Shown here: positions 28,811 through 38,758 of the stretch, in pieces
Layout of the letters: the number at the start of each line of letters is the position of its first letter
Position numbering within the stretch: position 1 is the stretch's first letter
Assembly (NCBI GenBank): GCA_003978105.1
Contig: QOAO01000009.1
Location: 1 to 64,000, forward strand
Direction: 5' to 3'
Length of the DNA: 64,000 bases
From: Thermovibrio sp.
GTDB lineage: Bacteria; Aquificota; Desulfurobacteriia; Desulfurobacteriales; Desulfurobacteriaceae
Notes under the pieces: model-generated
The model's input: only the letters and a program-made list of their open reading frames with translations
What the model was told of the DNA's origin: nothing
Database searches by the model: none
Position numbers and translations under genes: made by a program

Positions 28811-29941
28811 CTAATTCAATAAGTCCTCTAAAAACTCATTCCATTTCCATTGGGAGGATGCAGGGTTGTAATAATTATTGCCGTAGTAATAGCTGTAAGA
28901 TGGTACTTCAAATCCGTACTCGTATTCATAAGAATCAGAAGATTTTGGGAAGTATATACTTATTCCTGAATAGTTTTCTCCAACAGATTTAGTGTAGATA
29001 TTCAAAGCATTTAAAACATTTGCAGCTTTTTCCTTAAGCGTACTGTCACTTGTATCATTATATATGTTTTCAAAAAGACTTTTAATATCCACATAGGTAT
29101 TTTCATCGTTACTTCCATAGTGGTCGTCTGCTTCGAGAGATTTATCTCTGGCATTTAGTATTTCTGACTTTATAGAATCCTTACTGTTAAGGGACAAATA
29201 GTAAGAAGCAAAATCATTTATAGCTTGTTTTATCAATTCTGTCTGGGAACTTTCAACTGCAGAAAGCGTGTAACTTCCAGAATAGGAACCGTACGCTTGG
29301 TAGTAAGAATCAACAATGCTCTTTGCAAATGAATTTGGAGATTGTGTTGGATTCTCGGTTAAGGATGTTAAAACCTTTTTGTAATCCCATCCATCGTAAG
29401 GTTCAGTTATTTCCGAGAAAACAATATCTTCCGCATAATTAGCAATATCAATCGCCACTTCAGCCATTCCCATCAAACACTCATCAAAACCAATTAAATT
29501 CACACTTATCCCCTTTTCTTTTAAATCCTTAAGAGCCTTTACAACCTCCCACATGTAAAGTGGGTCCTCTGTACCGTTGCCGTCATCTTCATCATAAGAT
29601 GCTGCCTTAAATATGCGCTTATTTCTCCCTATACTCCTCCACCCATCTCCATGGTTCCAAAAAATTAAAGCTACTTTCTCGGCTGGAAAGTTTGAAACTG
29701 CATACTCAACAAATTCTTTCAAAGTTTCAGGATTCCCCATATTAACTTCTCCCTTTTCTATTAAGGGAGAGGCCTTATCCAGAGTAATTCCCCTTTCCAC
29801 CTTGTATATAGAAGCTGGTTTATCTTTTCTATCTATCAGAACAATGACATTTACACTGTCTGCAGAACCCACCTCTGCCATTTCGTTAAAATCCTGGACG
29901 GCAGCACCGTCCAGGTTATTGTCGCCATCCATGTAAACCAA
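28811..29941 (-). CDS. Clostripain-family (C11) cysteine protease, apparently lacking its own start and signal peptide
   Basis: The protein has the C11 core: VYMDGDNNLDG, WNHGDGW with catalytic His97 and GFDECLMGMAEV with Cys155 (numbered from TTG 29941), and ends with SQWKWNEFLEDLL. The frame is open upstream to 30010 and encodes KAKWLFLVYMDGDNNL, the normal start of this domain. The first usable start, TTG 29941, falls inside that block, has only a weak AAGTGG before it and gives no signal peptide. I infer that the domain belongs to the preceding lipoprotein (29952-34325) through a frameshift within 29953-30010, or that a one-base sequence error separates them. Its substrate may be the neighbouring surface proteins. 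Confidence 0.75.
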   Translation of the reverse strand: MVYMDGDNNLDGAAVQDFNEMAEVGSADSVNVIVLIDRKDKPASIYKVERGITLDKASPLIEKGEVNMGNPETLKEFVEYAVSNFPAEKVALIFWNHGDGWRSIGRNKRIFKAASYDEDDGNGTEDPLYMWEVVKALKDLKEKGISVNLIGFDECLMGMAEVAIDIANYAEDIVFSEITEPYDGWDYKKVLTSLTENPTQSPNSFAKSIVDSYYQAYGSYSGSYTLSAVESSQTELIKQAINDFASYYLSLNSKDSIKSEILNARDKSLEADDHYGSNDENTYVDIKSLFENIYNDTSDSTLKEKAANVLNALNIYTKSVGENYSGISIYFPKSSDSYEYEYGFEVPSYSYYYGNNYYNPASSQWKWNEFLEDLLN

Positions 29942-29951
29942 AAACAGCCAC

Positions 29952-32900
29952 TTAGCTTTGGGTTCCGTTATCTGCCTGCACGTTGGACAGCTGAAAGGGG
30001 TTTGACTCTCTTACCTCCTCAATGCCAAAGAATTTGAGAGCTTCACATGGGAAGTTAATTCCGGTGCTTAAGAGGTTTTCAACCTGAACCTTGTAGGTAG
30101 TGGAGTTGTCAAGAACAGAGCTCGTCTTCAAAAGGTATTGACCATTGTCTGTTACATTTACACTAACAACTGTAATTGAGCTCTCTGAGCAATTTGTTCC
30201 GTTAGAGTCACACTCGAGAAGCTTATAGATTGATGGGTCGTAAACGCATTCTTGTGGTTTATCTCCAAATGTAAGGTAGATACCATCTTCAGTTGCATTC
30301 ACATCTGTCGGTCCAACAATGTTGTTATTTATTGATGGAATGTAAACCCACCAAGATGAATTGGAGTAATCTGGTAGCGTTTGATTAGCCGAATTAAATA
30401 AGTTTCTAATATGTACTCCTCCAAATTCATAACAATAGGAACAGTAGTAATCACTGCTAACTGTATAGTCTGCAGCGAGTCCAAGATGGTTTTTCTCATT
30501 TCCTCCAATCATAATAGAAACTGTATCTGGATCTTTTGAATAGTTACTATCAATTTCAAGATTCAAATCAATATTTACAACATTATTGTTTGAGCTGTAA
30601 AAGTCATAAGTTAAAGTTTGATTTTCAAGAAGTGGAACATCTGCATCAGCTATGAGGAGGAACTTATATTTGTTTGTTCCGTTGTCAGTATATCTATAAC
30701 CTGCATACTCAACACTCGTAACTTTCCCCTTATAGGTGAACATTTTTGTTCCATCTTCCTCTGTGATTTCATAGTGTCCGCCAAACTCCTTAACACCTGA
30801 AACCTTAACTATATAGGTTACTCCAGGTCTTATGTAGTCGTCCAGTTTAAGCTTTACATCAGGTTCTACACATGTTTCAACATCGTTACAATAATCAACC
30901 TGAGTTCCATTAACGGGAACACTTACAGTGTTGTTTCCATCCTGATAGGTAACAGTAACGTTTGCTGAATTCAGAGAATCTGCATCAAGCCTTTCGTTAA
31001 AGTGAAGGTTAAGTAATGCATATCCTCCATCTGGGTCATTTTCAACAACATCCACCTTTTCAAGTTTTGGAAGTGTAATATCAGGATTAACTGTGCACAC
31101 TTGACTTAGTGGTGTATTTTCAAACTTACCTAAGTTATTGTATTGGACAGTTGTAGAATTAGTGGCATTGTCAAATACCTCTTCAGGTTCGTAAGCGTTT
31201 AACTCTTTAGAAATATCAACTTCAATATTTGCATACTGAATTGGATTGTAGTAACAGGTGAGAGAACTTACGTATTTCTTATCATCACTGGTTTCATTGT
31301 CATCACTCCAAATACAGTTAATTTGAGGTTGTAGTTTTAGGTTATCCTTAAGTTCCTTAACATTAAACAAGGCGTTCCCACCAAAGGATATTCTTCCATC
31401 TGCATTATTAACACTTACCCACAGTTTAGGTCCAGCTGTAAAGAATGAAAACTTATAAAATGTGCTTTCATCACTTCCATCAGGATAGATGTATTCTTGT
31501 TTTGCTAAGTCATAAACAGGTTCAAGTTTTTTAACAGTTACCTCATATTTTTTATAAAATTCAGGATGTTGTAATTCGACGTAGATATTATTGTAATATC
31601 CGGGGTTTATAAAATAATCTTTGTCTGACTGGAGAAGTGTGCAGTTATCTCCATTTAAATTGCATTCTTTGATTTCCAGATCAACATTGTTTTTTGGTAA
31701 ATTACCGCTATACCAACCATTAAGAGTATTTATTGTCAGAGTTACTTGGTCATAAACATCAATCTTAGAACCGTTCTCTGGATAAGTACCTGTAATAAAT
31801 TTTTGTTTCTCATATTGCTCTTTCGGAGCTGTTGTAAATACTACAACCTTATCAGGATAAAGATATTCCGTTACGTTTCCACTATCGTCCGTAACAGGGA
31901 TTTTTGTTAAAACTGTTCCGTTATCATCACCAAAATAAACTCTATAGTTTGTATCAGGATCCCAAGTAAAATCAATATACATTCTCGTTTGTCCCATTCC
32001 CCATGTTCCGAAGACAACATTCACACTTGGGTGGGTCGGAGTAGAGCCAGTTCCCATACTATAGTAAGGATATGCATCAATCTTGATATACCTTTTCAAA
32101 GCTTCCTTTTCTTTGTCTGATAAAGCTGTATTCCAATCAATAACAACATGGTGGTTACCATCACATACCCAAGATTGACCACCGTGTGGGAATGTGCCTA
32201 CAATATGTTTTCTAAACGTCTGAACTGTTACAGTAAATGGATTAGTATCGTTGATTAAATCCCAGCCGTCAAAGCTTTGAAGTTTAGAAATCCTGACCAT
32301 GTACTTGGTATCTGTTTTGAGAGGCTTTTCAGGAATAATATGATTGTCTTTCAAAATACCAGGGACAACATCAGAAGTATCATCTAAATTTATGAACTGA
32401 ATGTTATAAGACCCTTCTTTATCACTTATAGGAACATTAGCTCTAATCTCAAGTCCTTCAAATGGTTCTATTATTTCTTCATTTTGAACATCAACTCCTA
32501 AAAACTTGGGGGTTAAAACTGTTACTTCACCTTCAAACTTATCTAAAGGAGTTCCCTTTGCACTTGTTGCATTCTCTATTACTATTTTGTAAGTGTGTCC
32601 GTATTCTTTGTTAAAGCTGATTTCTAACTGGTCAGAATTTGCAGAATCTGCTACTTCTCCGTTACACATTTCAGAAATATCATCTCCGCAATATTGAGGA
32701 TAATACCAATCCCAACTATCCTGTCCCCAAACTGACATCCAAGTTAAGTTAAAGTCAACAGTTTTATTATCAGTTTCATCAATTACTTTTAAACCTCTCT
32801 CTACAGAATCTCTATCCATTAAAGTGTTAAACCATAATCTGATAGATTCATTCTTTTGAATATTTGATAAATCAATAGAGCCCCATGGAGGTTGTAGTGA

Positions 32901-34325
32901 AACCTGAGGTTTAACTAGTGAAAATTCCTTTTCGAATGGAAGATTTAAGAACGTAGAGTTATCAAAGGACTTTAGCGTTCCATTGTCAAGTGTAAAAGTA
33001 TACTTTTCTCCTTCTTTAAATACTGCAGAAATGTAAGCAGTCATATTGTCAGGTTCAAAGTATATTTTTAAACCATCAGGCTGATTACCACTTGTATCTT
33101 GAACAGAGAGGTTATTAATTAAGCTTTCCCTGTTGACTGGAGCTGAGAATCTTATTTCGACTGGCTCATCTATTCCTGCTCTTTCTGAATTTCCATAAAC
33201 TCCAAGAATAATATCTCCAACTTTGAATGGGATCTCTACATCCTCAGCTAAATTTGAACCATAGATACTTTTAGCAATATCTTTATCAATTTTTAGCTTG
33301 TACTTTCCAGGAGATAATTTTGAAGTATTTATATAAACTTCATACCAACCACCAAAGCCGTTTAACTCTATAAGTTCACTTTTATCGCCAATCTGAACCG
33401 TTTGATTATCAGAATCAATAATTTGAATTGCTTCGATGAGTGACTTTACATCCATTGGTTTTTCAAATGTTAAGTAAAAACCGGGAGCCTCTTCTGAATT
33501 GTTATAATCATAATCGTAAGTTTCATTATCATAATAATCTTCTTCCTCATTAGGTTTAAAATTTCTAAGGAAAATCTCCTTACCATCGTTAGTCTTGTAA
33601 AGATACTTATTGTAGATAGAAGAGTAATGGAGTAAATGAGGTTCAACTTTTGCAATGTCCTTTACAATTTGAATTCCCTGAGGAGTAAGCGGGTCAAGTT
33701 GAAGAATTCCAACAATACCGTAAGAATCTTCGTAATATCCCGGAGCTTTAACAACAAGTTTGTATCCCGTAGAGCCCGTATTCACCGGAACGTCAGAAAT
33801 CTTAAAATGTCCAAGTTTATCGGCAATTGCAACAAAACTTGTTCCTGGAATATAAACAACAGCACCTGCAAGAGGTTTTTCATCAAAAGTTAACGTTCCT
33901 TCTATATTTCCAGTAGCTATAAGGTGAATCTGACCAAGGTCGACAACGTTACTCGTCGCTCTTACTTCAACAGTCTTTACTGCTTTCCCCCTTCTTCCTC
34001 CGTCCGCCATTACAACATAGGTACCTGGATGGTCAACCTTAATTTCAAAATTGCCCTTTGAATCGGTAACACTTCTATAGACTTTAGAGTCAGGATTTAC
34101 AGGATTGTATTCCTTTGCTATAACGGGAATTCCTGCTATTCCGGTTGTAGAACGAGTAAGGGGAACCTGTCCCCTTATTACGTAAGTTTTTGTAGAAGAA
34201 GGATTATAATTCGCATTGCCTCCACTATTCATTCCAAATTCAGTCCCTGATTCAGAACCACAACCTGCTACCAAGGCAGACAAAGTTACTGCTAATAAAG
34301 CTTTTCTTAAATCTGATTTAACCAT
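29952..34325 (-). CDS. Very large lipoprotein with SbsA-type Ig-like repeats
   Basis: A 1457-residue lipoprotein: signal MVKSDLRKALLAVTLSALVA with lipidated Cys next (LVAGC). Two carboxypeptidase-regulatory-like beta domains lie near residues 50-215 (YVIRGQVPLTRSTTGIAGIP; GNIEGTLTFDEKPLAGAVVY). They are followed by at least five Ig-like segments of the Big_5/SbsA type, seen as RFSAPVNRESLINNLSV, LWFNTLMDRDSVERGLKV, DWNTALSDKEKEALKRY and LHFNERLDADSLNSANV. A D/Y/N-rich stretch (EEDYYDNETYDYDYNN) is near residue 270. About 33 N-x-S/T sequons by hand count. ATG 34325 has GGAGGGAG upstream. The protease gene follows in a shifted frame. Probably a surface-exposed adhesin or structural protein; exact role unknown. 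Confidence 0.85.
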   Translation of the reverse strand: MVKSDLRKALLAVTLSALVAGCGSESGTEFGMNSGGNANYNPSSTKTYVIRGQVPLTRSTTGIAGIPVIAKEYNPVNPDSKVYRSVTDSKGNFEIKVDHPGTYVVMADGGRRGKAVKTVEVRATSNVVDLGQIHLIATGNIEGTLTFDEKPLAGAVVYIPGTSFVAIADKLGHFKISDVPVNTGSTGYKLVVKAPGYYEDSYGIVGILQLDPLTPQGIQIVKDIAKVEPHLLHYSSIYNKYLYKTNDGKEIFLRNFKPNEEEDYYDNETYDYDYNNSEEAPGFYLTFEKPMDVKSLIEAIQIIDSDNQTVQIGDKSELIELNGFGGWYEVYINTSKLSPGKYKLKIDKDIAKSIYGSNLAEDVEIPFKVGDIILGVYGNSERAGIDEPVEIRFSAPVNRESLINNLSVQDTSGNQPDGLKIYFEPDNMTAYISAVFKEGEKYTFTLDNGTLKSFDNSTFLNLPFEKEFSLVKPQVSLQPPWGSIDLSNIQKNESIRLWFNTLMDRDSVERGLKVIDETDNKTVDFNLTWMSVWGQDSWDWYYPQYCGDDISEMCNGEVADSANSDQLEISFNKEYGHTYKIVIENATSAKGTPLDKFEGEVTVLTPKFLGVDVQNEEIIEPFEGLEIRANVPISDKEGSYNIQFINLDDTSDVVPGILKDNHIIPEKPLKTDTKYMVRISKLQSFDGWDLINDTNPFTVTVQTFRKHIVGTFPHGGQSWVCDGNHHVVIDWNTALSDKEKEALKRYIKIDAYPYYSMGTGSTPTHPSVNVVFGTWGMGQTRMYIDFTWDPDTNYRVYFGDDNGTVLTKIPVTDDSGNVTEYLYPDKVVVFTTAPKEQYEKQKFITGTYPENGSKIDVYDQVTLTINTLNGWYSGNLPKNNVDLEIKECNLNGDNCTLLQSDKDYFINPGYYNNIYVELQHPEFYKKYEVTVKKLEPVYDLAKQEYIYPDGSDESTFYKFSFFTAGPKLWVSVNNADGRISFGGNALFNVKELKDNLKLQPQINCIWSDDNETSDDKKYVSSLTCYYNPIQYANIEVDISKELNAYEPEEVFDNATNSTTVQYNNLGKFENTPLSQVCTVNPDITLPKLEKVDVVENDPDGGYALLNLHFNERLDADSLNSANVTVTYQDGNNTVSVPVNGTQVDYCNDVETCVEPDVKLKLDDYIRPGVTYIVKVSGVKEFGGHYEITEEDGTKMFTYKGKVTSVEYAGYRYTDNGTNKYKFLLIADADVPLLENQTLTYDFYSSNNNVVNIDLNLEIDSNYSKDPDTVSIMIGGNEKNHLGLAADYTVSSDYYCSYCYEFGGVHIRNLFNSANQTLPDYSNSSWWVYIPSINNNIVGPTDVNATEDGIYLTFGDKPQECVYDPSIYKLLECDSNGTNCSESSITVVSVNVTDNGQYLLKTSSVLDNSTTYKVQVENLLSTGINFPCEALKFFGIEEVRESNPFQLSNVQADNGTQS

Positions 34326-34345
34326 AACTCCCTCCATATAGTTTT

Positions 34346-37300
34346 TTACTTCATAAGTGTGACTTCTTGAGAATAAATCTCGTATCCATCCACTTTAACA
34401 ACGAGATAGTAATCACCTGGTGGAACATTCGTAAATGTGAAATAACCACTACTGTCAGTTACAACTTTTTCATCATAGACAGTTCTATCGTTCTTGTTGT
34501 AGAGCTCTACAACAGCTCCAGGTATCGGATTTCCATTTGAATCTACGGCCTGTCCCTTTACAACTTTAAGATTGTCAGGATTTACAACTGTAATAGTTAA
34601 TGTTGTCGTTAATGGTGTTGAACCATAGTACGCAGTTAACTTAACGGTATAACTACCTTCACCATCGGCAGTTAGGGAAGCACTATTGCCAGAAACTTTG
34701 AGATTGGCAGATGAATTCTCTGGTTTAGAAATTAAACTCCAAGTTGCGTTTGTAACTTCATATCCTTCAGGAGAAACAGAGTATGTCATGTGAGCTGTTT
34801 CTCCAACGTTAATTACGTTGTTATCAACATTTATAGAGAGCTTCAAATTCGATACAGTAACCTTTGCCGTTTTTTCAACAGAACAGATTCCATCTGAAAC
34901 GGTGAGCTTAACATCGTAAGTTCCTTCCTCATTAGGTGCTGTCCACTGAACGGTTTTTCCTGTTACTTCTTCATTACCAATCAACCAATTGTACGTTAGT
35001 ACATCATTATCAGTATCCTCAGCATCTGCAATAAGTGTTAAAGTCTCTCCTGGGATAACGGTTCTCTTCGACATAAGTAAATTCTTAATAACAGGACACT
35101 TATTTTTAACTGCCTCAAATCCTGCAGAAGCTGTTGTATTTGCGCTATCGTTATCAGTTACAACTACCTTTATAGTGTGTTTTCCTGTTTCATTTTCAGA
35201 AATATCCACAGAACAGCTATTTACTCCAGTACAGTTTGAAATTTCTTTATTGTCCAAATACCAAGTGTAATTAGTTATTGAGCCATCTGGGTCGTGAGCT
35301 TGTACAATAGCTGTTAACTTATCAGGAACGATTACTCTTTCGGGAGAAAGAGTAAGAGAATCGACTATTGGTTTCATGTTACTAACTATATCGATAGCTT
35401 GGGATTTTTCAGCAGTTTTGGCATTTTGTGTTTCTTCAACAACTTGAACCTTGATTGAATGATTTCCTACGTTCAATGAGGAAACATCAAAGTCACACGT
35501 ACTTGAACCGTTGCAGGAATCAATCAGCTTATCATCGAGGAACCACAAATAATTAATGCTATCTCCATCAGGCGAGTAAGCTATAACTGAAGCTTTTACA
35601 GATTCTGTTGTTCCAACTTTCACTTTTTTAGGATTAACAGAAAGGGAAATAATTCCCGGTGGTAAATCTTCCTGAATGTCGACTGTAACTGTAGTTGAAA
35701 CTTTGTGCCCCTGGTCATCCTCTACTGATAGCCTTTTCTGATATATGCCTGGAGTGTTTTCTGCCGTACCGTTACAGACAAGGGTAAAGTTAGTCCCGCT
35801 CTTAGATAGGGTTTTCTCTGTACCATCAGGGCACGTCCCAGTAAGAATATCTGAGTCAATATCACTGTAGATAGCATTGATTGTATAAGGTTCTCCAGTT
35901 CTTACAACTCTTGGTTCAATTTTAGCTTTAATGAGAACAGGAGGAGATGTAACCTGTGCTAATCCAAATTCAAATTTGCCAATATCCTTCGTCTCTCCCT
36001 TATTTGGGGCAGTAACACTCTTAGAGCTTGTTATTCCATTGAAAGAAGCTGTGATATTAACATCACTGTTAGGTTTAACAGGAACAGTGAATTCTCCTGT
36101 TGAGTTTGTTGTTGTTACAAAACCGTAAGATGTTGTAATTTTAACGCCCGGTAAAGGTACCTCTGAAATACCTGTAACCACAGCTTTACCTTTTAGGTAA
36201 GCAGGTTTAATATCCAATGTGAAACAATCTAAAGGAGTTACAGTATCAGGGTCACCAGTTATAACTGTTGTACTATTCTCGGCCTTGATTCCAGCAGTTG
36301 CAAACTCGTAAAGTGCGTAAATTTTAATTTTTGCATCTGCAGGAACTGTTAAAGCAAACTTCCCATTAGAATCTGTTTTCGTTGTAGCTCCTGTTGAGGA
36401 TGTAATGAAAGCTCCCGATACTGGATTTCCATCGCTATCATTAACGCACCCAGAAACTGTTGTTTTTGCAACTTTAATCGTGACGTCCTCTGTTAAATTA
36501 TCCGTTTCCATTTTGAACGTTTTATCTACAGAGTACCATGCAGCTAAATCGGGAACAAAGTATTTGAAAGTTACATGGAGATTTCCAAAATTCTTTCTCG
36601 TGCAGATTTTGTAGGTTCCATCTTCTCCAGACTCTCCAGAATAACCATTGTTAGCTACTATCTTTGTACCTGGAAGTACTCTAATGTCTGTTCCGTTGTC
36701 GAGGAATACAGTACCGTTTATGCATACTGGTACAGTATCAATGTAGATATCTGCATCATTTATGTCATCTTCAAAAACAGTAATCTCCTTTGAAGCAAAG
36801 TAGGTAATATTGTCCTTTGTGTAAGAAACCTTAAGTTTTAAGGTTTGATTAGGAGCAACGGTAAAGGAGAACTTTCCATTGTCATTGGTTATTGCAGATG
36901 CCCCTGTGCTTGAATATACGTAGGCATTTTCTATTGGTTTTCCGGTTGCATTGTCATAAACCGTTCCAGAAAGTCTTACTGTAAAGAGTTTAATGCAGTT
37001 TAACTCTTCAGGTTTTTGAATCTGTTCTGGTGAGGGGTTGTAGGGACACATTAAATCTTTAACCTGTATCTCTTTTTCAACCTTAACCCCTTGATAAGAA
37101 GCTACTATTTTTACCCTTGAACCTCTTTTTACCCTGAGCTCCTCGTTAAGATAACCATTCTCTTGGGTAAACTTAGGAGAAGAAATTCCTTGATAAGAAA
37201 TACCCTCAGCAACTACTTTAGCACCCTTTATAGGATTACCATTTTTATCAACAACACAAGCCATCAAACATGAATGGTCAATTACAGGAGCATCACAGTT

Positions 37301-38710
37301 CCACCAGCTAAAGTGAGTAGCTTCAGCCTCTCCATACAACTTTCCATCAACATCTATAAGCCTAACGTCTCCTTCCCTCTCCCACAACCCTGTGGTTTCA
37401 TTGTAGGAATACCAAGGAATAGATGTTTCCCCTCTTTCATAAGCTTCCCTATATTTGGATTGTAACGATTCAGGAATTTTGAATCTTATGGTCATACCGC
37501 TTACAGGTAAATCCACCTTGTTTCCTTCCGAATCGTAGAGGTTTAAATCCATGAAAGCTACAGATTCTATTTGACCAGTGGAATTACTACTCTGTCTATT
37601 ACCAAAAGCTTTCGGGTCATTAGCTATAAATCTTCCTGGAAAAACTTTCTTTTCAGAGGAAGGGTCACAAAGCGTAGCACCTAAGACATAAGTTTGGCTT
37701 CCACTACCTCTCTTACTTAAAGTTCTACTAAGTTCGGATTTTGACAGTGTTATTGAGAGGGAGTTATCGGGAGCAGATACAATGACTTTATCATCATTTA
37801 AGTTAATTAATCTTGCCCTTCCAACAGCCCTAAGTGTTGCTCCCTCATTTAGGGTTATCTTTGCCCTAACCGTTAAAGGTTTAAGCTCAATTGTTATAGG
37901 TTGAGAACTTGTAATTACAACTTTTTGATTTGTTGTATAACCTGCAAGTTCTGCGTTAAGTTTAACTTCAACTCCGGATAAATAAGTCAGTTTAAATATT
38001 CCGTCATTATCTGTTAGTGAGCAGATGGTTGAATTTGAAATACAAACCTGTACTCCCTGAAGAGGCTCTCCTGTATTGGCATCTTTTACTGTTCCAGAAA
38101 CAAGAACAGTTTCTCTAACTTTTTCAGAAGGTATTGTTACCGTGTATTCTTTTCCATTTTGAGCGGTAAAATAGTAGGTGTATAATTCATTTCCTGTTAA
38201 ATCCTTTACTTTTAAGGCAAGATATTGGTCGTTGTAGTCAGACGGTATCGATGTTTCAATAGTTTGAGTAAAGTTTCCCTCTGATATGTTGAACTTAAAA
38301 CTTATCGTTTCATTTGAAGTTGGGTTAATTTCCTCTCCTACTTTGTAGAGCTCCAAATTGTAAAGAGGAGTACTTATCTTTGCTCCCGACGTTTTAATAG
38401 GGAAGAGTTGTCCAAAAATAGAAAATGGCTGTTTAGCAATAATTAGATAGGCTTTACCTGGAACTATGTCTGGAGTTGATGATTCAAGCGCAAGCTTTCC
38501 GTCTGCCCTCGTATAGTACGTGCCAATGAAGACAACTTTATCACCGTAGTTCTGTATAAAGTCCTGATAGCCCATTTGGAGAGGAATCGCTACTAAATTT
38601 ATTCCCGGTTTTACGTCTATACTCGAAATCTGAGCTAAAGAGGGAAGAAATGATAAAAATAGAATCAGTACTGTAAAAAAAAGACTTTTAACTTTTGTTG
38701 GAATTTTCAT
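34346..38710 (-). CDS. Very large secreted protein with carboxypeptidase-regulatory-like and PKD-like repeats
   Basis: A 1454-residue exported protein with a signal peptide (FFTVLILFLSFLPSLAQ). Five or more CarboxypepD_reg-like beta domains can be read, for example VSGTVKDANTGEPLQGVQV, LSGTVYDNATGKPIENAYV, VSGCVNDSDGNPVSGAF and the last, VKGQAVDSNGNPIPGAVVEL. Before the last one stand about four PKD/Ig-like domains (PEGYEVTNATWSLIS; DPDGSITNYTWYLDNKEIS; DTDNDVLTYNWLI). Several of these carry Cys pairs (CNGSSTC, CTGVNSC) likely to form disulfides. About 28 N-x-S/T sequons. GGGGGAATT precedes the ATG. Belongs to the surface block transcribed from 40.9 kb; function unknown, adhesion or envelope scaffold suspected. 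Confidence 0.85.
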   Translation of the reverse strand: MKIPTKVKSLFFTVLILFLSFLPSLAQISSIDVKPGINLVAIPLQMGYQDFIQNYGDKVVFIGTYYTRADGKLALESSTPDIVPGKAYLIIAKQPFSIFGQLFPIKTSGAKISTPLYNLELYKVGEEINPTSNETISFKFNISEGNFTQTIETSIPSDYNDQYLALKVKDLTGNELYTYYFTAQNGKEYTVTIPSEKVRETVLVSGTVKDANTGEPLQGVQVCISNSTICSLTDNDGIFKLTYLSGVEVKLNAELAGYTTNQKVVITSSQPITIELKPLTVRAKITLNEGATLRAVGRARLINLNDDKVIVSAPDNSLSITLSKSELSRTLSKRGSGSQTYVLGATLCDPSSEKKVFPGRFIANDPKAFGNRQSSNSTGQIESVAFMDLNLYDSEGNKVDLPVSGMTIRFKIPESLQSKYREAYERGETSIPWYSYNETTGLWEREGDVRLIDVDGKLYGEAEATHFSWWNCDAPVIDHSCLMACVVDKNGNPIKGAKVVAEGISYQGISSPKFTQENGYLNEELRVKRGSRVKIVASYQGVKVEKEIQVKDLMCPYNPSPEQIQKPEELNCIKLFTVRLSGTVYDNATGKPIENAYVYSSTGASAITNDNGKFSFTVAPNQTLKLKVSYTKDNITYFASKEITVFEDDINDADIYIDTVPVCINGTVFLDNGTDIRVLPGTKIVANNGYSGESGEDGTYKICTRKNFGNLHVTFKYFVPDLAAWYSVDKTFKMETDNLTEDVTIKVAKTTVSGCVNDSDGNPVSGAFITSSTGATTKTDSNGKFALTVPADAKIKIYALYEFATAGIKAENSTTVITGDPDTVTPLDCFTLDIKPAYLKGKAVVTGISEVPLPGVKITTSYGFVTTTNSTGEFTVPVKPNSDVNITASFNGITSSKSVTAPNKGETKDIGKFEFGLAQVTSPPVLIKAKIEPRVVRTGEPYTINAIYSDIDSDILTGTCPDGTEKTLSKSGTNFTLVCNGTAENTPGIYQKRLSVEDDQGHKVSTTVTVDIQEDLPPGIISLSVNPKKVKVGTTESVKASVIAYSPDGDSINYLWFLDDKLIDSCNGSSTCDFDVSSLNVGNHSIKVQVVEETQNAKTAEKSQAIDIVSNMKPIVDSLTLSPERVIVPDKLTAIVQAHDPDGSITNYTWYLDNKEISNCTGVNSCSVDISENETGKHTIKVVVTDNDSANTTASAGFEAVKNKCPVIKNLLMSKRTVIPGETLTLIADAEDTDNDVLTYNWLIGNEEVTGKTVQWTAPNEEGTYDVKLTVSDGICSVEKTAKVTVSNLKLSINVDNNVINVGETAHMTYSVSPEGYEVTNATWSLISKPENSSANLKVSGNSASLTADGEGSYTVKLTAYYGSTPLTTTLTITVVNPDNLKVVKGQAVDSNGNPIPGAVVELYNKNDRTVYDEKVVTDSSGYFTFTNVPPGDYYLVVKVDGYEIYSQEVTLMK

Positions 38711-38729
38711 AATTCCCCCTTATTTAATT

Positions 38730-38758
38730 ATAAAAGGGGAGGTATCCCCCCCTTTTAT
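38730..38758 (-). terminator. Hairpin terminator or attenuator after the poly-Gly lipoprotein gene
   Basis: On the minus strand ATAAAAGGGG pairs with CCCCTTTTAT (ten pairs) around a nine-base loop, starting at the stop codon. The T-run is inside the stem's 3' arm and is followed by AATTAAATAA. It stands between two genes of one apparent operon, so it may lower rather than stop downstream transcription. Confidence 0.6.

Noticed and set aside
33470..33560. AT-rich repeated TTATAATCATAATCG/TTATCATAATAATC, considered as a tandem repeat or origin element
   Set aside because: It simply encodes the D/Y/N-rich stretch of the large lipoprotein in frame.
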